The position numbers and the translations under genes are program-made. The notes under the pieces were generated by a model. It saw only the letters and a program-made list of their open reading frames with translations, had not been told where the DNA came from and ran no database searches. Positions 62,722 through 64,000 of a DNA stretch of 64,000 nucleotides are shown here, in pieces. How positions within the stretch are numbered: position 1 is the first letter of the stretch; the number at the start of each line of letters is the position of its first letter. This stretch comes from Candidatus Methylacidiphilum fumarolicum. Its GTDB lineage: Bacteria; Verrucomicrobiota; Verrucomicrobiia; Methylacidiphilales; Methylacidiphilaceae. The stretch lies in the NCBI RefSeq assembly GCF_949774925.1, contig NZ_OX458932.1:744001-808000 (forward strand). Reading direction: 5' to 3'.

Positions 62722-63393
62722 CTAGACGGCTTCTATTTTGTACCCAACACCCCGAACAGTTTGTATCAATTTTTGTTCTTCAAATTCGTCAATCTTTTTG
62801 CGCAGCTTTTGGATATAGACATCCACAAGGTTTGTTCCAGGATCAAAATGATAATTCCAAACATGTTCACAAATTTGAGTCCTCGTGAAAACTCTTCCTG
62901 GTGTTCTCATTAGTAGCTCAAGAAGGGAAAATTCCTTTGCCGTTAAATCGATTTTCTTTTGGCCGCGGAACACCTCTCTTGTTACCAAATTCAGCGTCAA
63001 ATTCCCTACTTTATAAACAGAGAGACCGACACCTGCCGTTCTTCGGATTAAGGCCCTTAAACGAGCTACTAGCTCATCCATAGAAAAAGGTTTTGGAAGG
63101 TAGTCGTCAGCACCACTGTTCAACCCTTCTATTTTGTCTCTTGTTTGGCTTCTTGCACTCAATAAAAGAATAGGAAGATGAACCCCTTTTTCCCTAACAG
63201 CCTTAAGGACACTGATCCCATCTGGTCCTGGAAGCATAATGTCTAAGATCGCTGCATCATAAGGGGTGGTGAGCAATTGAAGAAGAGCCTCATCACCTCG
63301 GCTGCAAGTATCAACCACAAAACCCTCTGCTTCCAATCCCTTGGCAATGAATCGGCAGATTTTTCCTTCATCTTCGACGACAAGAATACGCAT
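62722..63393 (-). CDS. OmpR-family response regulator (CusR/CopR-like)
   Basis: 223 residues. The receiver shows MRILVVEDE (acidic pair), DAAILDIMLPGPDG with Asp51, LLLSAR and DDYLPKPFSMDEL with the conserved Lys. The winged helix shows IDLTAKEFSLLELLMRTPGR and RTQICEHVWNYHFDPGTNLV. ATG 63393 is preferred over GTG 63399. It is paired with the histidine kinase downstream. It likely controls the nearby metal efflux operon, by analogy with CusR and CopR. Confidence 0.94.
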   Translation of the reverse strand: MRILVVEDEGKICRFIAKGLEAEGFVVDTCSRGDEALLQLLTTPYDAAILDIMLPGPDGISVLKAVREKGVHLPILLLSARSQTRDKIEGLNSGADDYLPKPFSMDELVARLRALIRRTAGVGLSVYKVGNLTLNLVTREVFRGQKKIDLTAKEFSLLELLMRTPGRVFTRTQICEHVWNYHFDPGTNLVDVYIQKLRKKIDEFEEQKLIQTVRGVGYKIEAV

Positions 63394-64000
63394 GCCCACA
63401 GTTCTTTCTCAAAGATAGGATTAAAAGCTCTCTTTGGAAAGAGTCAATGTTCAAAAGAAAAATTCCTGTGGATAGAGCACTTCTATTGGTGACATTCCCA
63501 TATCCCCTAAAAAGGATGAACTTCTAACCCCTTTTCACAAGTTTTGGGCTGTTCCCATAGTAGGGAACCTGCGCCCGTGCCAGTATGTTGCTTGATGTTT
63601 GCAATTGAGGCAAGAAAACGTTGGCCCATGTACAGATTGCTACTACGCGGGAGACTACCAGGGCGCACGTAATGTCTTTGGGCAACGACACTATTTGACT
63701 ATAGCTGATAGGATCCATGTTGATCAAGCCTACACTGTCCTTGTAACTCTCCAATTCATGGGCTTTGCATCGAGAGTTCCTCCCTTTGGGCTTGTGGCAA
63801 TGGCCACATGCAGTACGCCCTCTTTAGCTGCCAGGTTCCTCCTCAAGTGAAGCACACAATGCGGTATTTACCTGATTTCTGTTGTAGCTAATTGATGTCC
63901 TTGCCGTATTCCTACTGGCTTATGCGCTAGCTGTAAGGACGACTTATCCCTCCTCAGAGTTGTCGAAAAAAAGCGACTGTATGCCCTCTTCTTTGCAAAA
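63394..64000. other. Right-edge region, possible decayed transposase remnant
   Basis: No intact gene. On the minus strand around 63524-63640, alternative frames give SCLNCKHQATYWHGR and SSNILARAQVPYYGNSP. These vaguely recall the zinc-finger and NIL-type C-terminal end of TnpB proteins, but with frame changes. The rest is unrecognised. The GC-richer composition than in the neighbouring genes would fit a relic of mobile DNA. Confidence 0.25.

Noticed and set aside
1-64000. CRISPR arrays, tRNA and rRNA genes
   Set aside because: I looked for regularly spaced direct repeats and for tRNA-like arms in the gene-free regions and saw none; a covariance-model search would be needed for certainty.

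Overview
The window looks like chromosomal DNA of an AT-rich, Gram-negative, aerobic bacterium. An outer membrane is implied by two TolC-type channels, a heavy-metal RND pump and a signal-peptide beta-barrel candidate. Two small proteins carry a planctomycete/verrucomicrobial style LEPR-XLL-like motif, and with the overall gene mix this suggests a verrucomicrobial methanotroph of the Methylacidiphilum type. The taxonomic call is inference, because no rRNA or housekeeping marker is present. Most host genes are AT-rich, while three IS200/IS605 copies and the left ~2 kb are visibly GC-richer and foreign-looking.

Layout. 1-3.1 kb: a partial unknown gene running off the left edge, a decayed minus-strand gene pair, and a relic IS200/IS605 element. 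3.2-6.5 kb: a four-gene nucleotide-sugar operon (CDP-glucose type). 6.7-7.9 kb: an L-2-hydroxyglutarate oxidase-like FAD enzyme. 8-10 kb: IS copy 1. 10.3-13.8 kb: a Kef/NhaP-type antiporter, an old yellow enzyme and a class I glutamine-amidotransferase-like hydrolase. 14.2-21.3 kb: a six-gene operon resembling hydrogenase-4, whose large subunit has lost the Ni-binding CxxC motifs. It is therefore an Ehr-type complex related to complex I, not a hydrogenase. 21.3-22.5 kb: no convincing gene.

22.5-33.0 kb is the most interesting block. A divergent nucleotidyltransferase faces an apparent operon with two short proteins sharing an N-terminal LESRELFAA...PHH block (one with an internal 18-residue repeat), a third small ORF, and an HprK-related kinase cut by an in-frame amber codon just before its Walker A motif. 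A radical SAM enzyme with extra C-terminal cysteines, a stand-alone PqqD-like protein, a large HlyD-type adaptor, a second adaptor with a signal peptide, and a PqqD-like/M50 protease/HlyD fusion follow. Read together this is a candidate peptide maturation and export system: precursors, recognition domain, radical SAM modifier, kinase-like protein, membrane protease and adaptors. The chemistry is unknown.

33.3-39.9 kb: an ATP-grasp / alpha-E / fused ATP-grasp-alpha-E / transglutaminase cluster (a known but functionally unresolved peptide-ligation type association), then an NlpC/P60 hydrolase. 40-43 kb: 1 kb of gene-free AT-rich DNA, a LuxR-type regulator, a tiny coiled-coil protein and an atypical OmpR-type regulator. 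43.2-45.2 kb: IS copy 2, sharing a nonsense codon in tnpB with copy 1. 45.6-53.6 kb: a secreted hypothetical protein, an outer-membrane protein, a two-domain phosphotransferase/P-loop kinase, a hydantoinase/oxoprolinase pair and an L,D-transpeptidase. 53.7-60.4 kb: a heavy-metal RND efflux operon with two tandem TolC paralogues. 60.5-63.4 kb: phosphoglycerate mutase and a two-component system that probably belongs with the efflux genes. The last 0.6 kb has only a possible transposase remnant.
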